A stretch of DNA of 64,000 nt from Pochonia chlamydosporia 170 (lineage: Eukaryota; Ascomycota; Sordariomycetes; Hypocreales; Clavicipitaceae): NCBI RefSeq assembly GCF_001653235.2, contig NW_019154045.1, positions 372,001 through 436,000 of the forward strand, in the 5' to 3' direction. The position numbers were made by a program, and so were the translations under genes. The notes beneath the pieces were generated by a model. That model saw nothing but the letters and a program-made list of their open reading frames with translations, was not told where the DNA came from and ran no database searches. The first letter of the stretch is position 1. The number at the start of each line of letters is the position of its first letter. Shown here piece after piece: positions 10,326 through 19,849 of the stretch.

Positions 10326-11495
10326 ATGCTGGCATCATCCTTTTTGAGTGTTCTTGTGGCGGGTTCGCTAATAGGACTGTCGACACAGACATGTCACAAA
10401 GACGAAGACTGTAGCCTCAATGGGCTGTGTAAAAGTCGCAAATGTAAGTGTGATGCAGGTTGGAAAGGCTCTGACTGCGGAATACTTGATTTGCGTCCAA
10501 CAGTACGCACCAGTGGCTATAACCACACGCACGAGTCCGTCTCCTCATGGTGTGGCAGCATTGTACGGGACCCCAAGGACCCAAAGCTGCATCATATGTT
10601 CTTTTCACTCTTTGCCAATCACTGCCCTCTCAAGTCGTGGATGCCCTTCAGCACCATTGCGCATGCTACGTCCAGAACAGGGCCGGCAGGACCGTACGAG
10701 TCTCCGGTCCAGGTCGTAGGCACATTCGCGCATAACCCGACCGTCATCTGGAGCCCTGCCGATAAAGAATACCTCATGTATCATATCGGTTGTCCACAAC
10801 CAGCACCGGACGTCTGCGGTCCCACCAAGTTTACATGCGGTGCTCCGGATGGTCAGAGTGGCATCACCGTCCGCTCAAGTCGCGACCTCGCAACTTGGAC
10901 GAATCGAGGGATGGTGTTCAACGGGACGTACGACAAGACTGTCTGGGATAGAACGGCGACGAATCCATCGGCGTGGCCGCTGTACAGCAGCAAGAACAAA
11001 ACACACGCTATTCTTCTTGCATATCGTGGCAACTCCCTGAATGCCACCAACTTCTCGTCCGGCAATATCGCCGTCTCTTCCCATGGATTTGAGGGGCCGT
11101 ATACAAGAATCCAAAAGAACTCTCTCATGCCAGTTCGTTTTGAGGATCCATTTCTCTGGCAAGACAAACGTGGCAATTACCATATGCTCGTGCATGCACA
11201 GCAGGATGGAAATGGCGGCACGCCGGGTGTGAAGCAAACTGGACGGCATGCCTACGCGCGAGACTACCATGGCCCATGGACCTACGGAAACAGAACGCTG
11301 GCATATGGTGCACTTGTCAACTTTACCGATGGCACAAGCATCAACTATGGGCGGAGGGAGCGGCCCCAGCTGCTGTTTTCTGAGGACGGAAATATGGTTC
11401 CGTTGTTCATGACGAATGGGGTGCAAGAAAAGGGAACAAACATGAGCTACACTATAGTTTCTCCAATAGGTGATGCCGGAGCTAAGTTGCAGTAG
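10326..11495 (+). CDS. secreted EGF-like plus five-bladed beta-propeller (GH43-like) protein
   Basis: A 389-aa intronless secreted protein. Residues 1-21 form a signal peptide. Residues 22-52 are a compact EGF-like module with six cysteines (CHKDEDCSLNGLC, then CKCDAGWKGSDC). The remainder looks like a five-bladed propeller of the GH43/GH32/GH68 fold: SWCGSIVRDPKDPKLHHMFF near the first blade, then HNPTVIWSPADKEYLMYHIG, FEDPFLWQDKRGNYHMLVHA and ERPQLLFSEDGNMVPLFMTN. Many N-glycosylation sequons (NHT, NGT, NKT, NAT, NFS, NMS) support secretion. A carbohydrate-active or carbohydrate-binding role is inferred from the fold. The FEDPF block is a candidate for a catalytic or binding acidic residue, but I cannot prove activity. 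EGF modules are rare in fungi, so this fusion is notable. Confidence 0.75.
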   Translation: MLASSFLSVLVAGSLIGLSTQTCHKDEDCSLNGLCKSRKCKCDAGWKGSDCGILDLRPTVRTSGYNHTHESVSSWCGSIVRDPKDPKLHHMFFSLFANHCPLKSWMPFSTIAHATSRTGPAGPYESPVQVVGTFAHNPTVIWSPADKEYLMYHIGCPQPAPDVCGPTKFTCGAPDGQSGITVRSSRDLATWTNRGMVFNGTYDKTVWDRTATNPSAWPLYSSKNKTHAILLAYRGNSLNATNFSSGNIAVSSHGFEGPYTRIQKNSLMPVRFEDPFLWQDKRGNYHMLVHAQQDGNGGTPGVKQTGRHAYARDYHGPWTYGNRTLAYGALVNFTDGTSINYGRRERPQLLFSEDGNMVPLFMTNGVQEKGTNMSYTIVSPIGDAGAKLQ

Positions 11496-11644
11496 TTGAC
11501 AATTTTAGTTTATTTTGTTAGCAGGGTTGCCACAGTTTCATCGTTGTGTTGTTGTTCCAAGATTCTGCCGCGGTGTATTAATGTCTGATTTGCCTATGTG
11601 GTAGCGATGATTGACTAATTCTCTCTCTTCTACGTCCAAGTTTC

Positions 11645-12571
11645 TTAGTGAATGTCAGTGCTCTTTGCAATGTCCCGCATCTTCTGCAAAGTGTCTTGTA
11701 AAACACCGATCTTGTGCTGCATTGCACCTACGGCATCTGTGCCTAGGACAAGGCGGATGAGTTCACCATCTGCAGATGTGCCTCTTACGCCGCCGGCCAC
11801 TTCAATCGACGCTTCCAGAACCTTTTGTGCTGCTTTAACAGGGTCTCCCGTCTGTTTGCCATTTGAGTCAATCTGCAGCTTGACGAGCTCCCTGGCTGGC
11901 GTACCGTCATAGGCCCTGATGTGCGACTCTGGTGTTATGAGGTTCGAGACCAGGTTAGTCCGGAATGCACCTGGTGTAACAGCAATGACTTTTATTCCAA
12001 ACACTCCGACCTCGCTGGCCAGTGCTTCGGAGAGGCCTTCCAATGCGAACTTGGACGCGGCATACGCTGTGCAGGCTGGTGCGGCGTAATGAGCTGCGGC
12101 ACTGCTGATGTTCACGATGGTGCCTCGTTCATTGCTTCTAAACAGCGGCAGTGCACCTTTGATACACCGAACTGCACCAACTGTGTTTGTCTGCAATTCT
12201 GAGTTGAACTCGGCCAGGCTAGAAAAGAGGTAAGGCTCAGCTACAGTACTTGTCGAGCATGTCCCAGGCAGAATGCGGACTCACCTCATTTCTTCCAGAG
12301 ATCCGAGCATGGCATATCCTGCATTGTTTATCAAGATGTCAATATTGTATTGCTGGACTGCGTCCCGCACAATGATTTCCGTATTCGCGTCAGTCACATC
12401 AAGTTTAAGCCATCGGCCACCGAGCTGGGATACTGCGGGCGATTTCTCTGCTGCCAGATCCGGATTCCGACATGCCGCAATGACTTTATGTCCTGCTTTA
12501 AGCGCGGCATGAACGATTTCTAAACCAAAACCAGACGAAGCTCCGGTGACGAGAAAGGTATGAGTTGCCAT
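11645..12571 (-). CDS. short-chain dehydrogenase/reductase (classical SDR)
   Basis: Two exons, complement(11645-12218, 12285-12571), with a 66-nt intron (gtgagt...ttctag), give 286 aa. The NAD(P)-binding Rossmann motif TGASSGFG sits near residue 10, NNAG near 85, and the catalytic YAASK in the middle (YAASKFALEGLSEALASE), preceded by the Ser of NISSAAAHY. It is therefore a complete classical SDR that oxidises or reduces a carbonyl/alcohol substrate with NAD(P). The VTPGAFRTN segment after the active site is also typical. The start was taken at MATHTFLVTG because it opens directly into the first beta strand. An in-frame ATG further upstream would add an unlikely N-terminal tail. The substrate is unknown. 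A TATA-like element lies at 12636-12643. Confidence 0.9.
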
Positions 12572-12635
12572 TGTGAGTAGGTTCTGTGAAAAGTTGACGG
12601 CATGTCTTTGCTCTGTCATTCCTGAGCTCAGTCCA

Positions 12636-12643
12636 TATTTATA
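12636..12643 (-). promoter_or_regulatory. TATA box of SDR gene
   Basis: TATAAATA on the minus strand, 65 bp before the ATG at 12571. Confidence 0.5.
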
Positions 12644-12678
12644 CTGTAAGCTGAGCATAGAAGCCGTCGCAGATGCCG

Positions 12679-12792
12679 AAAAACTATTTGAGATTCCTCG
12701 GTGGCAAATAGAGGGCTAAACTATGTTAGGCAACGTTATTGCTTCTGCTGGAATTAGCTTACTTGTTATTGCCTATTGGCTCGCTGACGAGG

Positions 12793-12837
<45 letters not shown>

Positions 12838-12915
12838 GGCGGCAACTCGCCGTGTCAGACGGAGTGGCTGAATCGATTGGTTCCATGTCAATGTTCCTGT
12901 TGTAAAACCGGAATC
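12679..12915 (+). repeat. left copy of a diverged direct repeat (interrupted by poly-T)
   Basis: This stretch matches 15046-15235 in the same orientation along almost its whole length. Shared blocks include GAGGCTTTT before and CGGCAACTCGCCGTGTCAG after the poly-T site. Differences are scattered substitutions and small indels. The left copy carries 43 T where the right copy has only four. The pair bounds about 2.1 kb of AT-rich sequence. It could be old terminal repeats, or two remnants of a dispersed element. Confidence 0.75.
12794..12836 (+). repeat. poly-T(43) homopolymer
   Basis: Forty-three consecutive T inside the left repeat copy. Read on the other strand it is a poly-A tract, which could be a retroposition tail, slippage expansion of the T4 present in the other copy, or an assembly artefact. 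Confidence 0.9.
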
Positions 12916-12920
12916 GCGGC

Positions 12921-12948
12921 GCTTTGCACCACCGCTTTGCACCACCGC
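12921..12948 (+). repeat. 13-bp tandem duplication
   Basis: GCTTTGCACCACC occurs twice head to tail, followed by a degenerate third start (GCTTTTGGCC). It lies just right of the left direct repeat. Confidence 0.7.
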
Positions 12949-13690
12949 TTTTGGCCACACCGCACAAGCTTAGTGCTCTATTAGGAATTACACGGCTGTT
13001 AAGGTAGAGAGGTAGACATCTTAACTATATAAGCACTAGGGCAGGATTCTGCTGGAAAGTATAGGACATATTCACCTAGACTTTCCAGCAATAGCCCTGT
13101 TATCTCACTTGAGTGCTAAATCTCGTACGAGTATAACTGTGATAAGGGCAGTATGCTAGGCTTAGAATTAATAGACTTTATTTAGATATAATCTCTTTTA
13201 GTATTAAAGGTTCTTAGTTCTATTTAATCTAGCTAGTCCTAAGGATTCTTATTATACTTAATCTTCTAGCTCTACCTTGGGCTCTAATTCTAACCTTATG
13301 ATGCTATTATGTAACTATGTCCCTTTATGGCTATCCTGTGTAACCCGTATCAAAGGACTTGAAGGCTCTTGGGCCGTCCCGTGTGACAACCTTTAAGCAC
13401 TATATCAGGTGCATAATGCCTATCCAAGATGTAGATATAAAATATAAGTCTGGCATAAGCGCGCGTACTATTGCCTGACTAACTCAAATCGAAACAATGC
13501 AGCAAAAGGCAATACAGACTAATCAATACCGCAGGCCACGAGTCTGTGACAGAGGCCTTTTCCTCCTGTTGTCGACTACATCCTTGCACCAGGCCCAGTT
13601 AGCTTTCACCTTACATTTTCGGCTCGCCTTCGGTTCCGATGAACACTAACATGGGCGAATTAGCATGGATATACTTGGTATTAAGGAGAC
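12949..13690. other. AT-rich, gene-free sequence inside the repeat-bounded block
   Basis: Between about 12980 and 13340 the sequence is rich in TA and lacks open frames, as in old RIP-mutated or decayed transposon DNA. No transposase motif could be read in any frame. Confidence 0.4.
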
Positions 13691-14072
13691 TTAACGTACC
13701 GGCGAATTCAAAGCACATGGGTAACGCTTTTCGCTTTCACCGTCTCCAGCATAGCAATATCCAGTGTTATAGGCTGATGGGATGCACAGCCACTATTTTG
13801 GACAATTAGTAAGTGCAGGAAAGGGTCAACGTCAACTACATGCATCATGTGTGAGCAGAACAACAGCGTCATACTGGGCGTCATACCTCCTGCAGATTTG
13901 TCGGAGTCGGCGTAGAAGGCCTCCAATCAGTATACCCAAGCGTCCGCCGCGGCCGACCACCAGCACCCGGTCTTCTGTCAGGCCAGGATCGGGACTTGCG
14001 ATCGTTAATTGCATGTCCCCCCGAAACCATGAGAAGCGCAACGGCAACAAAAAAAGGAAGGGAGAGTTGCAT
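13691..14072 (-). CDS. candidate small secreted cysteine-containing protein
   Basis: A two-exon minus-strand gene model, complement(13691-13792, 13887-14072), with a 94-nt intron. The donor is GTATGA, the branch-like ACTAAT lies 16 nt before the AG, and phase is 0. It gives 95 aa. The N-terminus is a good signal peptide (MQLSLPFFVAVALLMVSGGHA). A basic, Arg/Pro-rich segment follows (RSWPDRRPGAGGRPRRTL), then exon 2 contributes a short tail with all three cysteines (WLCIPSAYNTGYCYAG, then KRYPCAL). No homologue is recognised. Size, secretion signal and location in AT-rich repeat-bounded DNA fit a lineage-specific effector-like protein, which is inference. The exon-2 reading depends on the proposed splice. 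Confidence 0.5.
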
Positions 14073-14150
14073 CTTGAGGGCCGAGAGGCAAGAGTTGGGA
14101 AAGACAATAGCTTACGTCGCCAGAGTTAAAAGTGTGAATAAGAGTGACCG

Positions 14151-14194
14151 GAAGACTGGAAGACTGGAAGACTGGAAGACTGGAAGACTGGAAG
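14151..14194 (+). repeat. 8-bp minisatellite (GAAGACTG)5
   Basis: Five perfect head-to-tail copies of GAAGACTG followed by a partial copy. It begins 79 bp upstream of the ATG of the small secreted-protein candidate, so it sits in that gene's promoter or 5' leader. Confidence 0.9.
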
Positions 14195-15045
14195 TGGTAC
14201 AAAGGGAAAGGGCCGCCCAACTTGTTTATATCCGGTCAATGTAAAAAGCAGATTCTAAGGCTTGTAGTCTAGTTTATATCCCTCCCTTACCGTACTCGTT
14301 ATTCTACGCGCGCCTATTTAAGATATACGGCTCTATTATTGATAGACATAGTGAGGCAATAAATTGATTGGACATCAGAGACAGTGAGCCCAGAGTTTAG
14401 ATGGCGGAGAACGAGTATTGTATCTACTGTACTGTACCTGAACAACAATCAATCAACGCGACCTTGTAAGCGGGATATCTTCGCAAGCCACTCATGTGCA
14501 AGTGAGTGACTTGATCTTTCAAACATTAAAAGGTCAAGTTCTGGTCATTTGTGTCATAAGCTTAGACGTTGGCGGGATTCATGTCAAAAAGTACCTGTCG
14601 TTTATTCTGTCAAGTCTTCCAATTCATCTGCAGTGCTCAGTCAACTTCTAAGCCAGGCCGCCTCGTTTGAATGATAAATTGATCAAAAAGGGCAGCCGAT
14701 GGCGGCCAGTGGCACCTTGCGGCATCACCGCGTTCAAGATTCATGTTGCAAAGGACCAGACTTCTTATGACCACGTGGCGAGAATTCTCCCCCTTTCCAG
14801 GCTATATGAGGGATATACGCAAGTAAGGTGTGCAAAGCGTTTCTGGGAAGGGAAGCCTGTCCACATGATCAAAATACTGTGATAAAGGGCGACGATATCT
14901 TCTACTGTTGGCTATTCTTGTGTATTAATACTGGCATTGTGCTGATGTCTAAAACTTACCAGACCGTGTTTGGTGTCAGCTATTTCCAGCTCGTTGCATC
15001 CGTTGATCAACTTGACATTAGAACACTCATTTACGACCAATCTCA
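14195..15045. other. gene-free sequence right of the secreted-protein candidate
   Basis: Partly AT-rich (14260-14350) with small frames (14667-14882, 14828-15058) that show no known motif. Likely promoter plus decayed repeat DNA. Confidence 0.35.
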
Positions 15046-15235
15046 AAAAAATATTTAAGATTCCTCAGTGGTAAATAGGAGGCTAAACTATTTTGAGCAA
15101 CGTCATTGCTTCTCCTGGAATTGGCCTACTCGTTGTCGCCCATTGGCTTGCTGAAGAGGCTTTTCGGCGGCAACTCGCCGTGTCAGACGGAGCTTGAGTG
15201 GCTTTGGTCCATTGCTTCCTGTTATCGTAAATCGG
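15046..15235 (+). repeat. right copy of the diverged direct repeat
   Basis: Matches 12679-12915 in the same orientation and lacks the long poly-T run. The best-conserved core is CGGCAACTCGCCGTGTCAG, followed by ACGGAG in both copies. Confidence 0.75.
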
Positions 15236-15989
15236 AGCTAACGCCTTAGCTCCTTGATACTTATTAATCCCCAGCTTGGAGCACCCATGTCAGCCCAATC
15301 ATTCAATGTTGTCCACGGAGTCCCCGTTTTTCATCCTAGTTGCAGAGGGCTTGCCCAAGTTCTGGCGAAGCGAAGCTCGGGCGACAATCATTCCGTCTGG
15401 GAAAGACAGGGCAATTCACTGGCAACTAACAGTACTCTGACCACAATTCCCGAAAGTATCGTCATGATTGAAGTGTTCTCGGCAATCCTGTTTTGCAGCT
15501 GACAGTTCAAACGCGGCTGGATCAGCGGGCTGTATTGCAGACTATGGTACAATTGCCCGCCTTCAGTATCAGGTTCGCAGCGAATCGAATCGAAACACAA
15601 CTTATGAACACAAAGCCTGCTAACTAATAACATGGAAGTTGACCCAACTATCGGCTGCAACAAAATTCGATGCCATCATACTCTAAGCTAACCACATAGC
15701 CAGAAAAATGGTACTCAACCCTCTTCCACGACGGCCCTTCCTGGATCCAAGCATCCAAGCCTTGGGCTTTGCGCAATTGCGAGGAGCAATATCTAAAAGC
15801 ATACATTTTCTCAAGACAATAATCTAAACTAACTAAAACGAATGAACCATGTTCACCCAGACCTCGTCGTCTAAGTACAAATGCCCGCTCGAGATCAAAT
15901 GTATTAGCGATTAGTTTATTCGACTGCGGACTGATTGCTGATGCTTTTTTCACAACGCTCCCCAATAGCCCGGTCCAGGGAGCCGCCCC
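15236..15989. other. intergenic region
   Basis: Short frames only (plus 15254-15502, minus 15388-15663, minus 15648-15965), with no motif. The right end holds the 3' UTR of the proline-rich gene. Confidence 0.35.
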
Positions 15990-17233
15990 TTATGGCTCAG
16001 GGTCTTTAAAGATCACTGCAGCGGTAAGCTTATTACCAGAGTTTTCGGCTTTCTTGGGAATCACAATGATTGAAGTGGGAATCTTATTGCCAATGGCGTT
16101 GTGATGATTTGCAAAAGAATATAGCTTGCTGTTCATGTTTGGGCTGCCCATGTACCTGTCGAACTGTGGAGTGTTGCGTTGGAAAGTGAGAACCTGGGTA
16201 AACGGTTGCTTCAAATCGTTATAGTTCTGTCTGGTAATAGCCCAGAACTCCTTGTTTTGAACGTCCATCAGGAAGACTGCCTTAAGATTCTTGGTTTTGT
16301 CTCCAGCAGCGGAAATGAAGCTCTGCATGCCCATCTCGTTCAGGGGTGTCTTGCTGTTTTTTGGATTAAGCTCCTTGAATGCACTTTGGTACATGATAAA
16401 TCTTCCCTCTTTATCATATGTTCCTTTATTGATGATTGACCCTGGCTCCCCCTTTACAGAGACAGTCGTTTGTCGCAACATGTTGAGGGAGCTCGTATCA
16501 AACCCAAGCTCGCCCGACCTAAAGTTCCGCACCACCTTCAATGCTGGGTCGGCATTTACAATCACGTCCAAATCAATGACATCAAGCTCGTCATTTTTCT
16601 TAATATCCAGGAAAGCCTCATTCTTTCGATGCTTTGCAAGTTCTTCCTCGGTCTGCAGGATAGGAGTGTCCTGCCTATTGCTCCTAGCGGCCGTTTTGTA
16701 CCTCCGTAACTGCGTGACCCCAGCTTGCGGTAAGAGTCCATGGCTTTGGGCTCATTGCCCTTGCCAAAGCCCTGTCCAGGGTTTTCATTGGGTGGAATAG
16801 GCTTTGCAGCAGGATCGGGCTTTGGAGGATCTGGACGTGGCGGTGTTTTAGGACGGGGAGCTGGCGGGATAGGCTTCGGTTTCGGAGCCGGAGCTTTGGG
16901 GATTGGAGCTGGAATTGGTCGAGGCAGTGGCGGAAGCGGCGGCGGCGGTGGTGGTGGTGGTTTAGGAATGTTAACCCGAGCAAAAACATTCTTGAAAATC
17001 TCATTTGTGCTTGCCCCAAGGAAAAAACTAGAAATATCATGCTTGCTAAGGGGAATGGGATGTCTCTTGTGCGCTGCGTCGGCTGGTACAGCAGCAATGC
17101 CGTACGTAGATGACACAGGTCTCTCCTGGAAGACATTCACAGCCTGAGTAATTGGTACTCCCGAGGTCAACAAAGAAAAGCTCGCTGTCAAGACAGTGAG
17201 CACCAGGGAGAGCCGAAGGGATGAGTAAATCAT
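15990..17233 (-). CDS. secreted proline-rich protein of unknown fold
   Basis: Modelled as complement(15990-16674, 16719-17233), 399 aa. An N-terminal signal peptide (MIYSSLRLSLVLTVLTASFS...) is followed by a short domain. Then comes a long polyproline/lysine linker (about residues 100-160: PPPPPPPPLPPLPRP, then repeated PKP/PAP). The C-terminal region of about 200 residues, mixed alpha/beta in character, contains GELGFDTSSLNMLRQTTVSV, AVFLMDVQNKEFWAITRQNY and TSIIVIPKKAENSGN. I do not recognise this domain. The two frames are joined by a 44-nt intron (GTCACG...CAATAG), unusually short and with a weak donor. A simple frameshift is the alternative. It is probably an extracellular or cell-wall-spanning protein, the linker serving as spacer. 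Confidence 0.6.
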
Positions 17234-18229
17234 CTTCGAAGGAGGTGAATTGTTGATTACCAATTAGGGGATAAAGTGTTCAAAAGGTTGCATGAAAGTT
17301 TGGATTGATATTTGGAACTGAGTGCTAGAAATGGAATATGTCAAACATTCGGGTATTTCGGTGTTTATATACAATCTCTTGAAGACGTTGTGGTGGACAA
17401 CCCAGTCTGCGGGCAAGGGGCATGAGATTATTCTTGGAAGTTGTGTTGTCAACCCTCATCTTGTGAGGAACTTAGATGGTAGTCAGAACTAGTCAGCTTA
17501 GTTTGCCGCCGTATTTTTAAACTTAAAGGCTAGAGACCCAAAGTAAAGAAGCGCATCAAGTCATTCAGAGACCGGGCCAACATATGTCTAAGCCAAGGGT
17601 TGCATGAATGTTGGGGGCTGCAGAGACAAAACCAAGCAGGCTTCAGTCCGTCATATGTGAGCAAGAAACTTACGTGAATCAGATAACTCACTTCACAAGA
17701 TGCCCCAGACACATCCTTTGCCGTTAGGTGTGCAGTTTGACCTTAATTTTGGCTGGAAGCCGGCCATTGGCCACCTTGGTCTGACTGCATGAAGGCTCGT
17801 TTCACCGGGTAGGTCAACTTCTCTCTAATGTTGGCTGCCTTTCACCATCCAAGTAGATGTATGCGAAGCAAAACAAGAACTAAAAATAAATAGGCGCGTA
17901 GACTTGGCCCCTGGCTGTTTCATAAGCTGTTCGAGTTTCTACTGTTGGCTCTGTAGGTATGTTGCTGAGGTTGTGTCCCGCACTCGACGAGACCGTTCAA
18001 CGCAAAAACATGCCATTCTCCTTTCTCCCCGCATGTGTGGACTGTCCTTCACTTTTAGACATTTCAACCCCTTCAAGCTGGAGTCTCGCTGTCCTCCAAC
18101 TCGGTGCGGCACAACTAGATTATCTTGTCTTTACAAGTCAATACCAATTTGACAAGGCACGGAAGCTCAGCTCCATTCCATTTGAGTATTTCCACCAGTC
18201 CAGTCGATGTCTATCATTGTGTGAAAAGC
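17234..18229. other. divergent intergenic region
   Basis: About 1 kb between the start of the minus-strand proline-rich gene and the plus-strand ankyrin gene, so it holds both promoters. A TATA-like element for the former is at 17364-17371. No gene seen. Confidence 0.4.
17364..17371 (-). promoter_or_regulatory. TATA-like element of proline-rich gene
   Basis: TATATAAA on the minus strand, about 130 bp upstream of the ATG at 17233. Confidence 0.45.
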
Positions 18230-19849
18230 ATGGCACAACTTCGTCACTGCCCCTCCGAATTACTCGATCTTATAATCGAATACCTCATTCTAAGAATTGG
18301 CATCGCAAAGGCAGTGCGGTTACGCAACGTGGGTAGGGCTTTCAACGTGGCTATTCTTGATGCCATTATTGTTCGTCAAGTTGTTGACAGCCTTGACCCT
18401 GCTACTCCATCATTGTGGTGGCTCATGTCATCTGATCTACGGGCGAAGATTGCTGTGGTCAAATCATGCTCAACGGAAGTGGCGAGGACCGATGGCCTGT
18501 TTGCCATTGCGCGTGTCAATCAGATGCTGGACAAGTTGACAAGTGAAACCGATGAAAACCTCTTGAGGAAGCGGCACGAAGCAGTGGCCGAGGTGGTCAA
18601 CCCCTGTTGTTCTGGTTACGGCTCGCCAGATAAAACCTACGATGCTAAACTGGAGGCTCAGAACATCCTTAGCGGCGCCATTATCATTGGCAATATGCCT
18701 GTGGTCAAGTCATTGCTGACAGGTAGCCAGGACGTCCCGACGCCCCTGGTAAATGTGAATGGTACCACTTCATACTTTGGAAGACCACTGGTCCTGGCCG
18801 CAGGCTGTGGCCACATACAAGTTGTACGATATCTGCTGAATCATGGCGCTCGGCCAGACATAATCAGCGGCTATTCGCTGCATGAAACGGAGATTGATCG
18901 TGAGAACAGTGACTGGGAGCCGGCTCTCGATACTGCTCTTCTCCTCGCGTCTTCTGGAAATCGGCACCCAGCTACAGCACCCAGTGCACTTCGAGCTGCT
19001 GTCTTAGGAGGCTATATAGACATAGTTCGCCTTCTGCTGCTACCGGAATACAGATTATCACCTTCAAAAATGGAGTACCTGGCTGCGATCGTGGCAGCTG
19101 CAAGGGTGAGCGTCGACCTCATCCAAATGCTAGTGCAGGCGGGCGAGAGAAGCTTCTTAGACATTTGCGGGCTAGGACAAGAAATGATTTGGGAAGCAAT
19201 ACGGTATGACAGAAAAGACGTCGTACAGATGCTTCTAGACACAGGTGCAGCTGATGTCAACCAGCTAGCAGAATCGTATCATAGCCGTATAACCTGTTCA
19301 CTGCAATATGCTGCGTCCCTGGGGAACATTGGCATGATACGCTTTCTTTTGGAGCGAGGAGCAAACATCCACCTTCCTGAATTCGCCGGCGGGCACTCGC
19401 CAGTTGAAGGAGCTGCAATAAGCGGTCACGAGGAAGCCGTTGAAATCCTACTTGAACATGGAGCCAACCCCGATGAGGCCCTTCGCGGCGCTGCCCGCGG
19501 GGGTGAACCGCGTGTGGTCAAATGGCTCCTGGACAGATTTCCAGACCTTCTCCATCAGGAGAACGGTGATGTAGGTAGGAGAGCACTCTTTTACGCCGTG
19601 GGTTGTAGAAATCTGACATCTCTCACCATCTTGGTTAAACACGGCGCTGCCCTCAACGATGGCTACGCGTACCCCAGCGAACTCCCAATCAATTTGGCAA
19701 AAGATGGTTTCGGATCCTGGGTTGTCCGTCATCTGCTTTCTCTTGGTGCTGAAGACACAGACACCGAGACTCTCCAGGAGAGAGAGTTCACCGGAATGGG
19801 GTTCATACGCACCAGCGAGCGTACGTGGGAATGGCTGGGGAAGTATTAG
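18230..19849 (+). CDS. ankyrin-repeat protein with F-box-like N-terminus
   Basis: An intronless 539-aa protein. The first ATG is at 18230; the open frame upstream has no ATG. The N-terminus (MAQLRHCPSELLDLIIEYL, then VRLRNVGRAFNVAI) resembles a degenerate F-box. Ankyrin repeats run from about residue 165 to the end, for example RPLVLAAGCGHIQVVRYLL, ALRAAVLGGYIDIVRLLL, SLQYAASLGNIGMIRFLL and PVEGAAISGHEEAVEILL. It is likely an adaptor or ubiquitin-ligase substrate receptor, inferred from architecture. It differs in sequence from the ankyrin protein at 3405, so the two are not a recent duplication. Confidence 0.8.
   Translation: MAQLRHCPSELLDLIIEYLILRIGIAKAVRLRNVGRAFNVAILDAIIVRQVVDSLDPATPSLWWLMSSDLRAKIAVVKSCSTEVARTDGLFAIARVNQMLDKLTSETDENLLRKRHEAVAEVVNPCCSGYGSPDKTYDAKLEAQNILSGAIIIGNMPVVKSLLTGSQDVPTPLVNVNGTTSYFGRPLVLAAGCGHIQVVRYLLNHGARPDIISGYSLHETEIDRENSDWEPALDTALLLASSGNRHPATAPSALRAAVLGGYIDIVRLLLLPEYRLSPSKMEYLAAIVAAARVSVDLIQMLVQAGERSFLDICGLGQEMIWEAIRYDRKDVVQMLLDTGAADVNQLAESYHSRITCSLQYAASLGNIGMIRFLLERGANIHLPEFAGGHSPVEGAAISGHEEAVEILLEHGANPDEALRGAARGGEPRVVKWLLDRFPDLLHQENGDVGRRALFYAVGCRNLTSLTILVKHGAALNDGYAYPSELPINLAKDGFGSWVVRHLLSLGAEDTDTETLQEREFTGMGFIRTSERTWEWLGKY

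Noticed and set aside
12766..12967. Frames encoding long poly-Lys or poly-Phe runs
   Set aside because: They are translations of the poly-T(43) tract, not genes.
12679..15235. Intact LTR retrotransposon
   Set aside because: No gag/pol motif, primer-binding site or polypurine tract was seen, and the repeat ends do not look like LTR termini.
16740..17147. Plus-strand Gly-rich frame
   Set aside because: It is the antisense shadow of the proline-rich coding region; Pro codons read backwards give Gly.
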